Shown piece after piece: positions 6,959-14,846 of a DNA stretch of 34,184 nucleotides. Numbering within the stretch: the first letter of the stretch is position 1; each line of letters begins with the position of its first letter. The DNA is taken from assembly GCA_913063055.1 (NCBI GenBank), contig CAJXZK010000025.1, positions 1 through 34,184 on the forward strand, read 5' to 3'. A model generated the notes under the pieces. The model saw only the letters and a list, made by a program, of their open reading frames with translations, was not told the origin of the DNA and did not search any database. A program made the position numbers and the translations under genes. The stretch is from an uncultured bacterium. GTDB lineage: Bacteria > Cyanobacteriota > Vampirovibrionia > Obscuribacterales > Obscuribacteraceae.

Positions 6959-7933
6959 TTAGTCTTTCTTTGGGGTTTCAGAGGGAAGTGGCGGCAGCAA
7001 AATCGCCTGGTAAGAAAATTTCGAGTCAAGTCCCTCGTCGAGCTTGAGACCGTGGAAGTCGTTGTACCACTCGTGGCAAAGACGAAGGTGGGTATCGCGC
7101 AAACGCTGCAGATAGAGATTCCAATCCCGGGTCTGAGCGAGCAAAGTAGCAAGCACCTTATCGAACACCTTAGCCTGCTCTTGCTGAAAAAGCTCTAGTG
7201 CCTCAGGGTGGCCTTGTTCGAAACGCTTCAAATGCTTCGAGAGCGGAACGAAACCCAGCAACTTGTCTGCCGCAACATGACCAGCAATGAATTGCTCGTC
7301 TTCAGCTCCCTCCACTTTATTGCCGAGAACGTAAGTCTTGTCAGCCAGAGCAGGCAATAGTTTGATGAAGTCCTTATAGACCTGCACTGACTTCTGAGTT
7401 GGCTCAACCACAAAGATATGCATGTCGTAAGCAAACCAGAGTGACGTAGCGACAGCATCAGTGCCGGCGGTATTGTCGGCAACGACAATATCGTTGGGGC
7501 CATCAAGCAAGTGATGAAGGATGCTGATGGCGCCAGAAAGCTTTGAGTGATAGCAGGCCGAGCCCACATCAGCTTGTTCATACTTTCCGACGGTGAGCAA
7601 GGCAATGGCACCTTGCCGACGCCCGTATTTGGCAATGAGAGGATCATCAAACTGACAGCGAATAAAGTTAGACAGGAGCGACGGCGGTGTGGTCATGATC
7701 ATAGGTTTCTCACCCAGATCAGTGCGCTTGCCCTTGAGATATTCAGTGATAGGCGTGAAGAGCTCTCCGAGATGTGGCGGCTCAGACTCAATAGATAGAG
7801 CGGCACCCAGGTGAGCATTTACATCAGCGTCAAAAGCCAAAACAAATGGGCTTTTGCCTGAGGCATGACGAATGAAGCTAGCGGCAGTAGTGGTCTTACC
7901 TGAGCCGCCTTTGCCAAGAAATGCGATTCTCAT
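6959..7933 (-). CDS. CooC/MinD-like P-loop ATPase (SIMIBI class)
   Basis: The frame is open to 7993, but the start is best placed at ATG 7933, preceded by AAGGAG and followed by MRIAFLGKGGSGKTTT, giving 324 residues. The deviant Walker A GKGGSGKTT is at 7-15 (signature Lys8 and Lys13), FDADVN at 34-39 is the switch I type, and IVVADNTAGTDAV at 149-161 is the Walker B/switch II region. VGKYEQADVGSACYHSKLS (115-133) with a single Cys127 resembles the cysteine-containing region of CooC nickel-insertion ATPases, which usually have CxC. The C-terminal ~100 residues are charged and helical, unlike standard CooC. Cotranscription with a ferredoxin hints at metallocofactor insertion or redox-coupled maturation, an inference. 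No CO dehydrogenase gene is in view. Confidence 0.82.
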   Translation of the reverse strand: MRIAFLGKGGSGKTTTAASFIRHASGKSPFVLAFDADVNAHLGAALSIESEPPHLGELFTPITEYLKGKRTDLGEKPMIMTTPPSLLSNFIRCQFDDPLIAKYGRRQGAIALLTVGKYEQADVGSACYHSKLSGAISILHHLLDGPNDIVVADNTAGTDAVATSLWFAYDMHIFVVEPTQKSVQVYKDFIKLLPALADKTYVLGNKVEGAEDEQFIAGHVAADKLLGFVPLSKHLKRFEQGHPEALELFQQEQAKVFDKVLATLLAQTRDWNLYLQRLRDTHLRLCHEWYNDFHGLKLDEGLDSKFSYQAILLPPLPSETPKKD

Positions 7934-8265
7934 TATTGTTCTCCTTGTTAGGTTCGCGCAGTTGCGCAAACAATTCAGCTGCCCAGAAAACAACGACCAA
8001 CATGAGAAAAGGAACAGCGAATCGTCACGAAAACGATTTTCACTTTCTTTTGTCTTAAGTCGGCTTAGTCCAATGAAGTAAGATCTTGCAGTGGACGAGT
8101 TGTCTTGTTGTTTTGTGGGGATTCCTGAAAGTTTGCGTGAGAGAAAAGTAGAACCTCAGCCTAGCTATTCAAGACAAAACCAAACAAGCAATAGAGGCGC
8201 AGTTGCAGACTAGAAAAAAGCCGCCAAATGGGCATTTTTCAGAGTTATTGCATTTCCTGTCAATT

Positions 8266-8294
8266 AGCTTATTGCAACATAGTCGCAATAAGCT
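8266..8294. promoter_or_regulatory. 10-bp inverted repeat with TTATTGC half-sites
   Basis: AGCTTATTGC (8266-8275) and its exact inverse (8285-8294) are separated by 9 bp. The half-site TTATTGC recurs alone at 8245 and 8373. It may be an operator or an RNA hairpin. Confidence 0.45.
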
Positions 8295-8364
8295 CAAGTA
8301 AAGGCTCGCGCACATAGCGCAACATGACAACAAGAATCTCACAGACAATTAGGTTTTGCCATTT

Positions 8365-8392
8365 TTGTCAAATTATTGCGAATAGATATCAT
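8365..8392 (+). promoter_or_regulatory. Candidate promoter with TTATTGCGAATAG in the spacer
   Basis: TTGTCA at 8365-8370 and TATCAT at 8387-8392 are separated by 16 bp. The spacer contains TTATTGCGAATAG, combining both recurring half-sites, which would place an operator between -35 and -10. Confidence 0.35.
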
Positions 8393-8466
8393 CGACATAA
8401 TTTACCCGTAGGCTAGTGTGAGCAAGCAAAGACGGGAGAAAAAGGTTAAATACACTCTGTCAAGAA

Positions 8467-8494
8467 TTGAAACTATTCGCATCTAAGTTATGAT
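8467..8494 (+). promoter_or_regulatory. Candidate promoter of the SH3-like / Fur transcript
   Basis: TTGAAA at 8467-8472 and TATGAT at 8489-8494 with a 16-bp spacer. The motif ATTGAAACTATTCGCAT (8466-8482) overlaps the -35, and a 7-1-7 Fur-like box lies directly after the predicted start, consistent with negative autoregulation. Confidence 0.45.
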
Positions 8495-8508
8495 AATCGG
8501 GCCTCAAT

Positions 8509-8523
8509 TGAGAATAATTCTTA
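8509..8523. promoter_or_regulatory. Fur-like 7-1-7 operator
   Basis: TGAGAATAATTCTTA is a 7-1-7 inverted repeat with six of seven arm positions complementary, and it resembles the Fur/PerR/Zur consensus TGATAATnATTATCA (11 of 14 positions). A related copy, ATTGAGAACAATTCGCAT, is at 8676-8693. Confidence 0.5.
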
Positions 8524-8627
8524 GTAAGCGACAAGTGCCTTGGAGCGCTAAGAAAATCACCAACTCTAGTAGCCCGTGGCAGTTTCAGGAATTTTGCACA
8601 ACTACAAATAAGCAAAAAGGAGCAATC

Positions 8628-8837
8628 TTGAATCTTGAAATCGATGACAGAGGCGAATCTCAATACCTAAAACCAATTGAGAACAATTCGCATAAAATAC
8701 ATGGCAATGTCTTTCTTGGTTTTTTTATTCCCGGCAAGTGCCTCCTATTAAGGTCAAGCGAAAATGAGCGCAACAATCAGCCACCACCAGTGGTTACATA
8801 CAAAGTTTCCAATCTCTTCAACAGAGAAGAAAACTAG
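8628..8837 (+). CDS. Possible small protein or leader ORF (69 aa)
   Basis: A TTG at 8628 stands five bases after a very strong Shine-Dalgarno (AAAAAGGAG, 8614-8622) and opens a 69-residue frame starting MNLEIDDRGESQYLKPIE and ending with FNREEN. I recognise no domain. The SH3-like gene begins at 8764 inside it in another frame. Either this is a genuine overlapping small gene whose translation affects the next gene, or the ribosome site is fortuitous. Confidence 0.3.
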   Translation: MNLEIDDRGESQYLKPIENNSHKIHGNVFLGFFIPGKCLLLRSSENERNNQPPPVVTYKVSNLFNREEN

Positions 8838-9111
8838 CGTTGATTCGCTATCTCCCGCCGGTCTGCAGAACCTCAGAGGGCGGCGGGTATGGTCAAAGTT
8901 TTCCAGTGCCGGCGTAGCTGCCAATCTCGGCGGGACAATTGCTTTTCATGACCGCGACAACGACATGATTGTGCGCTGGGATAACGGCGTCGTCACGATG
9001 CACAGCAAAGACAAGCTGCTGCGCTCGGCATTTTTAATCGGTGGTCATCAGAGCCTGCAAGACCATATCGATTGCCTGAGCAACAGATGTCAGTGCGGTA
9101 AGAGAAGTTGA
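8764..9111 (+). CDS. Small SH3-like barrel protein of unknown function
   Basis: 115 residues. The first ~35 are polar and poorly ordered; the rest contains [34 protein letters not shown] and [13 protein letters not shown], the strand pattern of small SH3-like barrels (G-x-I/V ... D-x-x-V-x-W-D-N-G-x-x-T-x-H-x-x-x-L). The C-terminus has [14 protein letters not shown] lies ten bases before the ATG. Its TGA overlaps the TTG start of the Fur-like gene (TTGA at 9108-9111), so the two are translationally coupled and may act together. No family name can be given. Confidence 0.6.
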   Translation: MSATISHHQWLHTKFPISSTEKKTSVDSLSPAGLQNLRGRRVWSKFSSAGVAANLGGTIAFHDRDNDMIVRWDNGVVTMHSKDKLLRSAFLIGGHQSLQDHIDCLSNRCQCGKRS

Positions 9112-9686
9112 TTCAAGACCTAATGACCGAAGACGATAGAAACCTACGAGTTAGATTGCGCGAGCTAATCACCACCAGTCCAAGGGGAAAAGATATCACC
9201 CCCACCGAACTGCTGGCTTTGGCGAAGCAAAAAGGTCTGTCGGTAAGTGAACGATCGGTCTATCGTCTACTGGCCAGATTTCGTAAAGAAGGTGACCTTC
9301 CACCGAGCGGAGTTGCCGCAAAGTTGAAAAAATTAATAGAAGCACGTGACGACGGGTCGCACTTGACAGCGTCCGAGCTGCACGAACTTGCCAAGAAGGA
9401 CGGGGTCAAAGCCTCTCTATCGACCATATATCGGGCAATAGACAAGTTAAAGGCAGAAGGATTTGTCAACTCTGTTAAGCAACCAAAGGCTCAAGCTTTT
9501 GAAACTTCAACTAATAAAAGGGCCCACGATCACCTAATTTGCTTCAATTGCGGCAAAACTTTAGAGGCAGAATCGATATTTTCTGATTTAGGTTCGTTAA
9601 TAGCAGAGCGAAATGGCTTTGATTTTTCGCACTCAGAGCTTATTTTAAAAGGGTACTGCGAAGACTGCCGCGGCGCATCAGTCTAG
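9108..9686 (+). CDS. Fur-family metalloregulator with two tandem winged-helix domains
   Basis: 192 residues, some 50 longer than normal Fur proteins. The extra length is a second DNA-binding domain. Residues 12-64 (RLRELI...[14 protein letters not shown]...[15 protein letters not shown]) and 69-121 (KLKKLI...[14 protein letters not shown]...[17 protein letters not shown]) align along their length. The C-terminal dimerisation/metal domain is normal: [12 protein letters not shown] with His140, His142, Cys145 and Cys148, and GYCEDCRG with Cys184 and Cys187, the CxxC pairs of the structural zinc site. Start is TTG 9108, overlapping the previous stop, or ATG 9123. Fur-like boxes upstream suggest autoregulation. 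Sensed metal (Fe, Zn, Mn or peroxide) cannot be decided. Confidence 0.85.
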   Translation: MIQDLMTEDDRNLRVRLRELITTSPRGKDITPTELLALAKQKGLSVSERSVYRLLARFRKEGDLPPSGVAAKLKKLIEARDDGSHLTASELHELAKKDGVKASLSTIYRAIDKLKAEGFVNSVKQPKAQAFETSTNKRAHDHLICFNCGKTLEAESIFSDLGSLIAERNGFDFSHSELILKGYCEDCRGASV

Positions 9687-9838
9687 CAGACGCCCAAAAG
9701 GCACACCTGATAAGTGTTTTGGCGATTTCCTGTCTTCTCCAGGGATTTTCCAAAAAGCCAATCCGGTGACCGAAACTGCGATCAAACTATATTAAATCTC
9801 TATACATCCACCATATCCACCATATTTAAGGAGTAATC

Positions 9839-10435
9839 GTGCGGTACACGAAATCAACATGTAAGCGCTGCAGGTCAGTAGGAGCTAGTCTTTGCGGAAA
9901 GCCAAAATGCGCTTTCATTCGCAAACCCTATGGCCCAGGCCAACACGGCCAGGACAGAAAGAAGACTTCAGAATACTCTTTGCAACTAAAAGCTAAACAG
10001 CAGATTCGCTGGACATACGATGTCAGCGAAGCTCAATTCTATTCTGTCTACGAAGAAGCCACCCGCGCTAAAGACGTTACCGGTACTGTCATGCTGCAGA
10101 TTCTCGAATCTCGCCTTGACAATATCCTCTACCGTTCCGGCCTAGTTGGCACCAGAAGACAAGCTAGACAAGTGGTGACCCACGGTCACGTGCAAGTCAA
10201 CGGCAAGCGCTTGAACATCGCTTCAGCCAGACTACGTCCAGGCGACGTGGTAACTATCGATCCTAAGAGTGCAGCTTCTGTCAAACCAATGAACATCGGC
10301 TTGACAAGCGTAACTCCAACCTGGCTCAAGACAGATGCTGAGCAAATGAAAGTTGAATACGTCTTGGTTCCAGATCGCGAATCACTAGACCAAACCTTCA
10401 AAGAGAACTTGGTAATTGAATACTATTCAAGATAG
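9839..10435 (+). CDS. rpsD: 30S ribosomal protein S4
   Basis: Ribosomal protein S4 binds 16S rRNA early in small-subunit assembly. The 198-residue product has the zinc-binding N-terminus CKRCRSVGASLCGKPKC (Cys8, Cys11, Cys19, Cys24) with RKPYGPGQHG, and the S4 RNA-binding domain at about 91-150 (ESRLDNILYRSGLVGTRRQA ... HGHVQVNGKRL ... RPGD). The start is GTG, with AAGGAG five bases upstream. The gene stands alone with its own terminator rather than in the alpha operon with rpsM, rpsK and rpoA, as is also the case in Cyanobacteria. Confidence 0.98.
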   Translation: MRYTKSTCKRCRSVGASLCGKPKCAFIRKPYGPGQHGQDRKKTSEYSLQLKAKQQIRWTYDVSEAQFYSVYEEATRAKDVTGTVMLQILESRLDNILYRSGLVGTRRQARQVVTHGHVQVNGKRLNIASARLRPGDVVTIDPKSAASVKPMNIGLTSVTPTWLKTDAEQMKVEYVLVPDRESLDQTFKENLVIEYYSR

Positions 10436-10480
10436 GTTCAATTTCTGACCTTTCTTTCGAAAGAGCAGCTTACGAAATCG

Positions 10481-10514
10481 AGAGTGATATTTCACAATAG
10501 TGAAATATCACTCT
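10481..10514 (+). terminator. rpsD terminator
   Basis: A 14-bp perfect stem, AGAGTGATATTTCA paired with 10501-10514, around a 6-nt loop, 45 bp after the rpsD stop and followed by TTGGTTT. Confidence 0.85.
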
Positions 10515-10595
10515 TTGGTTTAGGCATCACATAGTCAATGAAACTGGAATACCCGTTGCCTCAAAAAAATTTCGTACTCAGGTCAAAGTGCTCTT

Positions 10596-11432
10596 ATGAA
10601 AGCCACAATCTCCAAGCCTCTGATTCAGCTTGCTCGACACTTTCGACAAGGGCAATCTGTTCGACTAGTTAGGCTAGTTCGAATAGACCTGAGCCAGTCA
10701 ATCGCGGCACTAATCCTGGCGGTCCTCCTTAGCTCTCCAGCACTAGCTAAAGACAAGAGCGAAGCAGGTTGGACCTTAATACAGCGATCGCTGCTGCAGG
10801 GCGACCAAGAGCTTATTGCCTGTAAGTACGGCGTCAAGCTGACAGCGTTGCGCGGAGGACAAACCTACCTCTTCGCGCACCCATACAAACAAGTACAAGT
10901 TTGGAGCGTCAAAACTGGTAAATACTGCACAATTCCATTGAAAAGCTACAAAAGCCAAATTCAAACCGCCAAGAGCCTCTTTGACACCCAGTCACTAGAG
11001 ACAACACCGCTAAAGAAGATTAAAGAAGGAGTGTTTAGCGGCCTGGCCACCGTTGAGTACAGCGAAACCCCAGAGTTTCAAAAACGACAGCAGCAGCGCT
11101 TCGCCAAAAAAGAAGCCCCAGCACGGATAGCAAAAAGCGTTCAATACATAGTCTCTAATAAGTTCAATCTAGACCCAACCATTTACCGCTGCGTCTCAAC
11201 CTTCTATGGTTTTCCTTATACAGAAGCAATGCCACTCTCACTAATTTCGTTTGACATGGACCATGACCGCAAAACACAGCTGATCACAGCAAAGATCACA
11301 AACAGCAAATTCAGCCCTGAGCAATTTACAATGCCGTCAGGCCTAAAGCTCGTAGCAGACGAACACAAAATGGCTGAAACAGCTGACTACAACGAGGCAA
11401 TAGAGATGATGTTGCCTGGAAAAAACAAATAG
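10596..11432 (+). CDS. Exported protein of unknown function (paralogue-like to 23704-24594)
   Basis: 278 residues with a long basic N-terminus, a hydrophobic segment IAALILAVLLSS and an ALAKD cleavage-like site at about residue 51, so it is probably secreted or periplasmic. The mature part has strands such as YGVKLTALRGGQTYLFAHPY, VQVWSVKTGKYCTIPLKSY and a Lys/Gln-rich middle (KRQQQRFAKKEAP). The pattern of a beta-rich carrier with xxVWxVxxxxxxYxxxPxxxY recurs in the protein at 23704-24594, so the two may share a fold, loosely like LolA/DUF4412-type domains. I cannot name a function. The gene follows rpsD but is separated by its terminator. Confidence 0.6.
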   Translation: MKATISKPLIQLARHFRQGQSVRLVRLVRIDLSQSIAALILAVLLSSPALAKDKSEAGWTLIQRSLLQGDQELIACKYGVKLTALRGGQTYLFAHPYKQVQVWSVKTGKYCTIPLKSYKSQIQTAKSLFDTQSLETTPLKKIKEGVFSGLATVEYSETPEFQKRQQQRFAKKEAPARIAKSVQYIVSNKFNLDPTIYRCVSTFYGFPYTEAMPLSLISFDMDHDRKTQLITAKITNSKFSPEQFTMPSGLKLVADEHKMAETADYNEAIEMMLPGKNK

Positions 11433-11450
11433 CTTGCTGCAGTCTAGAGC

Positions 11451-12194
11451 TTACTGATCAAGCAAAAGCTTGCTCTCACGCTCAGCTTCAGGTGTGCGTC
11501 CCAAATCATTGAGAATCTTGATGTGGGCGCCATAATCAACTAGAAGCTCTCCACGAAGTCGTTCGGCCGATTTTTGATCAGCCAGGGCAAAACCCTGAGT
11601 GGCCACATCGATGCTCTCCTTCAGCGCCTTCTCAGCTATTAAATACTTACCATGGCGCTGATACAGTTCGGCCAAATGGCGCAGGCTATTTGCCAAAGAC
11701 TCAAGACTCTCCGCCGCCGCCTGCTTATTGTTGCCTACATTGGCTAGGGCCGCTTTGGCTCTTTTCCTATAAAGCCCCACCGCGCATCGCCCATAGGCCT
11801 CTGAGAGGTGCGAGAAGTGCCATTGATACTCGTAAAACTTTGCTCTGTCGACAATTACAGCTATAGCTGTCGCCGAGGGTGTCTGAGACTGCTCTGTATG
11901 AGCCCCAGCCAACTCAAGAAAGTAATTTTGGAGCAAAGTAGCGGGTGCCCCCTGTTCAGGCCCTTGAGAAAGGCCCTGAGCTGACCCCGAACTATCCACA
12001 AAGGGCCAGCGCAAACTAATATCGCCAGGCACCGCAGCAGCGCATTCTGACCACCCCTTCGAGGCACATAGAACATCAATTCGCCTTTCAAGCTCGTTCC
12101 AGTAAATCGACAAACACAAAGAAACAAGCAAAACACCGACCAAAGTGAGGAGCAAAACTGATGCTATAGGGCCCAAAGTTATGCGTACGTGCAT
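11451..12194 (-). CDS. Membrane-anchored TPR-like protein
   Basis: 247 residues. A single hydrophobic segment at about 8-30 (IASVLLLTLVGVLLVSLCLSIYW) is an uncleaved anchor or signal sequence. The C-terminal half (about 130-245) has helix pairs YEYQWHFSHLSEAYGRCAVG, ESLANSLRHLAELYQRHGKY and AEKALKESIDVATQGFAL, a TPR arrangement. It follows the gene at 12206-13015 by 11 bp on the same strand, so they form one transcript. Role unknown; probably a protein-protein scaffold on the outer face of the membrane. Confidence 0.65.
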   Translation of the reverse strand: MHVRITLGPIASVLLLTLVGVLLVSLCLSIYWNELERRIDVLCASKGWSECAAAVPGDISLRWPFVDSSGSAQGLSQGPEQGAPATLLQNYFLELAGAHTEQSQTPSATAIAVIVDRAKFYEYQWHFSHLSEAYGRCAVGLYRKRAKAALANVGNNKQAAAESLESLANSLRHLAELYQRHGKYLIAEKALKESIDVATQGFALADQKSAERLRGELLVDYGAHIKILNDLGRTPEAERESKLLLDQ

Positions 12195-12205
12195 AAAGCT
12201 TGGCG

Positions 12206-13015
12206 CTACTTCTTATATTTCTTGATCAAATCTTCTATCTGACCAGGATCAAGACCACCAAGACCAGCAGGAATTTTGTCTTTCAGGTTCTCGGGAATCT
12301 GGCCACCGCCTAACTTATCTTTGAGGTTAGCAGGAATTTGATCGCCATATTTTTCTTGCAACTTGCGAATAAGGTCACTAGTGCCTCCAGCAGAGGATCC
12401 ACCAGCGCTACCTAACCCTCCCGCAGGAAAGCCGGAAGCAGCAACCGGAGGCGCGGGCCGCTGTGTCTTCAGCACAGCACTGCGCTTCAATTGGTCGTCT
12501 AGACTGCTATTGAGAGAGTCAATGCGTTTGTTCAAATTGACCTCGGTCTCGCCGGTCTTGACCGAATTCTCGAGCATGGCAAAGGCATTTAGATAAGCAT
12601 CGATGCCAATACCTTGAGACTTGGCATTGAAAATTCGCATCAGTAGAGCGGTGCGCCGAGCTTCGGCCGGACCAGGCTCAACCAGGGGCCCATCATTAGC
12701 TGCGGCAGTGGCTGCTGGCGCGGAAGTAGATGCTGGCGCGGAAGACGACACGGTAGAGGAAGGCGGCACACTAGAGGAAACTGGAGCTGCAGTCGAAGTC
12801 GAAGCGGAAGTGGTGGTGGTGGAAGAACTTGTTTCCTGACCTGCAGTAGATTTCGGAGTGGCAGGGTTCGGAGCAACAGCATCCTCAGCAAAGGCAGCCA
12901 GTCCGAGCAGCCCCAAGCCGACCTGAAGTGCAAGCAAACAGCTTAGATGCCTTGCCATCCAGCCCCTTTTGGTTTCGTGCTCCGCCAGTAGTCTGGTCAT
13001 TAAAGTAGTCCTCAT
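12206..13015 (-). CDS. Exported protein with Ser/Thr/Ala-rich linker
   Basis: 269 residues from the first ATG. An internal ATG at 12958, after AAAAGGGG, would start MARHLSCLLALQVGLGLLGL, a compact signal peptide, with cleavage near AFAED, and may be the true start. A linker of Ser, Thr, Ala and Pro follows (about 50-110). A helical middle (RRTALLMRIFNAKSQGIGID ... LNKRIDSLNSSLDDQLKRS) and a C-terminus with the repeated motif QIPANLKDKLGGG / QIPENLKDKIPAGLGG complete it. No family recognised. It is the first gene of a two-gene transcript with 11451-12194. Confidence 0.55.
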   Translation of the reverse strand: MRTTLMTRLLAEHETKRGWMARHLSCLLALQVGLGLLGLAAFAEDAVAPNPATPKSTAGQETSSSTTTTSASTSTAAPVSSSVPPSSTVSSSAPASTSAPAATAAANDGPLVEPGPAEARRTALLMRIFNAKSQGIGIDAYLNAFAMLENSVKTGETEVNLNKRIDSLNSSLDDQLKRSAVLKTQRPAPPVAASGFPAGGLGSAGGSSAGGTSDLIRKLQEKYGDQIPANLKDKLGGGQIPENLKDKIPAGLGGLDPGQIEDLIKKYKK

Positions 13016-13149
13016 CAGCTCTTATTATCCTATTACCCATCCTACTGAACATACTATTGCCACGCCGCTGGATTGCCATTAATTCCGGCGAAATTGGCGG
13101 TGCTAGACTAGTCAAAAGAAGAAACGCTGAGCAGGCGAAGTAGGCCAAA

Positions 13150-14418
13150 ATGTCTTATAAAGTTAGCCGACAATTGAGATCAGTGGCGCCTATGGCACTA
13201 ATTACAGCCGCGGAAGCCATGTTAGTGTCGACCATGTGTCAGCCAGCTTTCACGCAGACGCAGTATGAATGGGTTCCAGGCTCTCGCCAGGCGCGAGTTG
13301 TCCCTAGTGGTCAAAGTAGTCAAAGCGGTCAAGGCCGCCAAGCTCCGCAGCAGCGCTACCTACAACAGACACAGCCGCAGCAATATCAACAACAACAGTA
13401 TCAACGGCAGCAATATCAGCAATATCAACGGCAATACCAACAGGTGCCTAACCACTCCAGCACAGCGAGTCAAGGTAGTCCAGCAGCAACCACCCAAAGT
13501 CAGCAAAGCCAACAAAAAGGCAAGTCATACCACTTTGTTGACTCGGTCATGGTGGACGGGCTACAACGCCAATTTCAAGTGCATGTACCGGCGAGCTACG
13601 ACCGCAGCAAACCAATGCCCGTAGTCCTCATTTTTCACGGTCTGCATATGAACAGCACCATGATGATGGGGATGACTGGCTTCAACCCGGTGGCCGATCA
13701 CAATAATTTCATTGCTGTGTACGGAGAAGGTGTTAACAACCGCTGGAGTGATGGCCGCACTAGCTCTGGGGTTGATGATATCGCCTACGTCTCGAGCCTG
13801 CTAGACAAACTAGCAAAAGAAGTAAATATCGACCGCCGACGTGTCTATGCTTGTGGTATCTCCAACGGTGGCTTTTTTGCCCAGGTTCTCGCCTGCAATC
13901 TTCCTGACAAAATTGCTGCAGCCGGCGTCGTCGCCTCAACTATGATGGACCGCACCCAGGGCATGATGCAGGGCAGCAAAGCAGTGCCTATTGTGTTCTT
14001 TCTCGGCACAGAAGATCCCCTTCTCCCCTGGGCCGATGGCCGCACCAAAGACATAGGAAAACTAGGCGAAACTCTCGGCTTAGGCGCGCTGGGCTCCATA
14101 GACAATGGCCTGGCTCGCTATGGTGGACTGATGACCGTACCAGAGACAATTGGATTTTGGACAGGCCACAATAACTGCAACGGCAGCCCCCAAGTCACTC
14201 AAGTCGCCGACCGAGACCCGAGAGATGGCACCACAGTTAAGAAAGAAACTTATGGTTCATACTCTAATCAGGTAGTGCTCTACACCATAGAAGGCGGAGG
14301 CCACACCTGGCCAGGCTGTCCAAACTTAAGCGCAATCTCTGGCCTTACTGGCAAAATCTGTCAGGACGTTGACGCCAGTGAACTGCTCTGGGATTTCTTC
14401 AAAAGCCGCAGTCGTTAA
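13150..14418 (+). CDS. Secreted PHB-depolymerase / feruloyl-esterase-like hydrolase (LpqC type)
   Basis: 422 residues. An N-terminal signal-like segment (about 12-36) is followed by a Gln/Tyr-rich linker (about 63-125). The alpha/beta-hydrolase domain fills 130-422: oxyanion loop LIFHGLH (160-165), nucleophile elbow GISNGG (236-241) with Ser238, GTEDPLLPW (286-294) with Asp289, and GGGHTWPG (382-389) with His385. These are the features of the esterase PHB-depolymerase family, which cleaves polyhydroxybutyrate, feruloyl-polysaccharide or similar esters outside the cytoplasm. The real substrate is not decidable. The gene is divergent from 12206-13015 across 134 bp. Confidence 0.88.
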   Translation: MSYKVSRQLRSVAPMALITAAEAMLVSTMCQPAFTQTQYEWVPGSRQARVVPSGQSSQSGQGRQAPQQRYLQQTQPQQYQQQQYQRQQYQQYQRQYQQVPNHSSTASQGSPAATTQSQQSQQKGKSYHFVDSVMVDGLQRQFQVHVPASYDRSKPMPVVLIFHGLHMNSTMMMGMTGFNPVADHNNFIAVYGEGVNNRWSDGRTSSGVDDIAYVSSLLDKLAKEVNIDRRRVYACGISNGGFFAQVLACNLPDKIAAAGVVASTMMDRTQGMMQGSKAVPIVFFLGTEDPLLPWADGRTKDIGKLGETLGLGALGSIDNGLARYGGLMTVPETIGFWTGHNNCNGSPQVTQVADRDPRDGTTVKKETYGSYSNQVVLYTIEGGGHTWPGCPNLSAISGLTGKICQDVDASELLWDFFKSRSR

Positions 14419-14507
14419 GGCTCTATAGCCTTGCAACAAAATTGTTCTCAGAAGCGAATCTGAAACATTTACGGGCAAGAAGAGCAGTTAGCAGCAATGC
14501 CTAATGC

Positions 14508-14711
14508 CTAGCCGCCGAGGAAGTCATCTTCTGTGTATAGCTGATTCTCTTCGAGATTATCCTTGATTGAAATTACAACCAACTCAGTTTTGTCGCCATT
14601 TTTACAGCGCGGACAGACCAGATTACCTTGTTCAAATTTGAACTGCTTGTCGCACTTATTGCACAAATAGGTAGCCGCTTCACTAGGCTTATTAGGCATT
14701 TTCGCTTTCAT
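14508..14711 (-). CDS. Zinc-ribbon mini-protein
   Basis: 67 residues with two CxxC knuckles: CNKC at 17-20 and CPRC at 33-36, spaced as in rubredoxin-like or FmdB-type zinc ribbons. The remainder is acidic (ENQLYTEDDFLGG). Probably a zinc-stabilised small cytoplasmic protein. AGGAC lies upstream of the ATG. No genes adjoin closely in the same direction, so context gives no function. Confidence 0.72.
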   Translation of the reverse strand: MKAKMPNKPSEAATYLCNKCDKQFKFEQGNLVCPRCKNGDKTELVVISIKDNLEENQLYTEDDFLGG

Positions 14712-14846
14712 ATAAAGTCCTAAATTTCGAAACTATTTACGAATGCAACGGACGCAGCAAGAACCTGTTAGTTCCACAATCATCATGGCAAGAAACAATT
14801 AGGCCGCTCGTCGGGCCTTCCAATTTAATTTGCAATCGGAACGATT

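Larger units (their letters stand above)
7934..8763. other. Long intergenic regulatory region
   Basis: About 830 bp between the divergent ATPase operon (minus) and the SH3-like/Fur genes (plus). It holds a field of related short motifs: TTATTGC at 8245, 8269 and 8373 with its inverse at 8285, and ATTCGCA-type sites near 8377 (inverse), 8475 and 8686. It also holds promoter-like elements and a possible small gene at 8628. No other gene can be supported. Confidence 0.55.

Noticed and set aside
7934-7993. Upstream extension of the ATPase gene (start at 7993)
   Set aside because: The P-loop begins six residues after the ATG at 7933, which has a perfect AAGGAG; the extension has no family support.
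8490-8627. Upstream start (8490) of the small ORF ending 8837
   Set aside because: No ribosome site at 8490, and it would run through the Fur-like operator; only the part from TTG 8628 has a good ribosome site.
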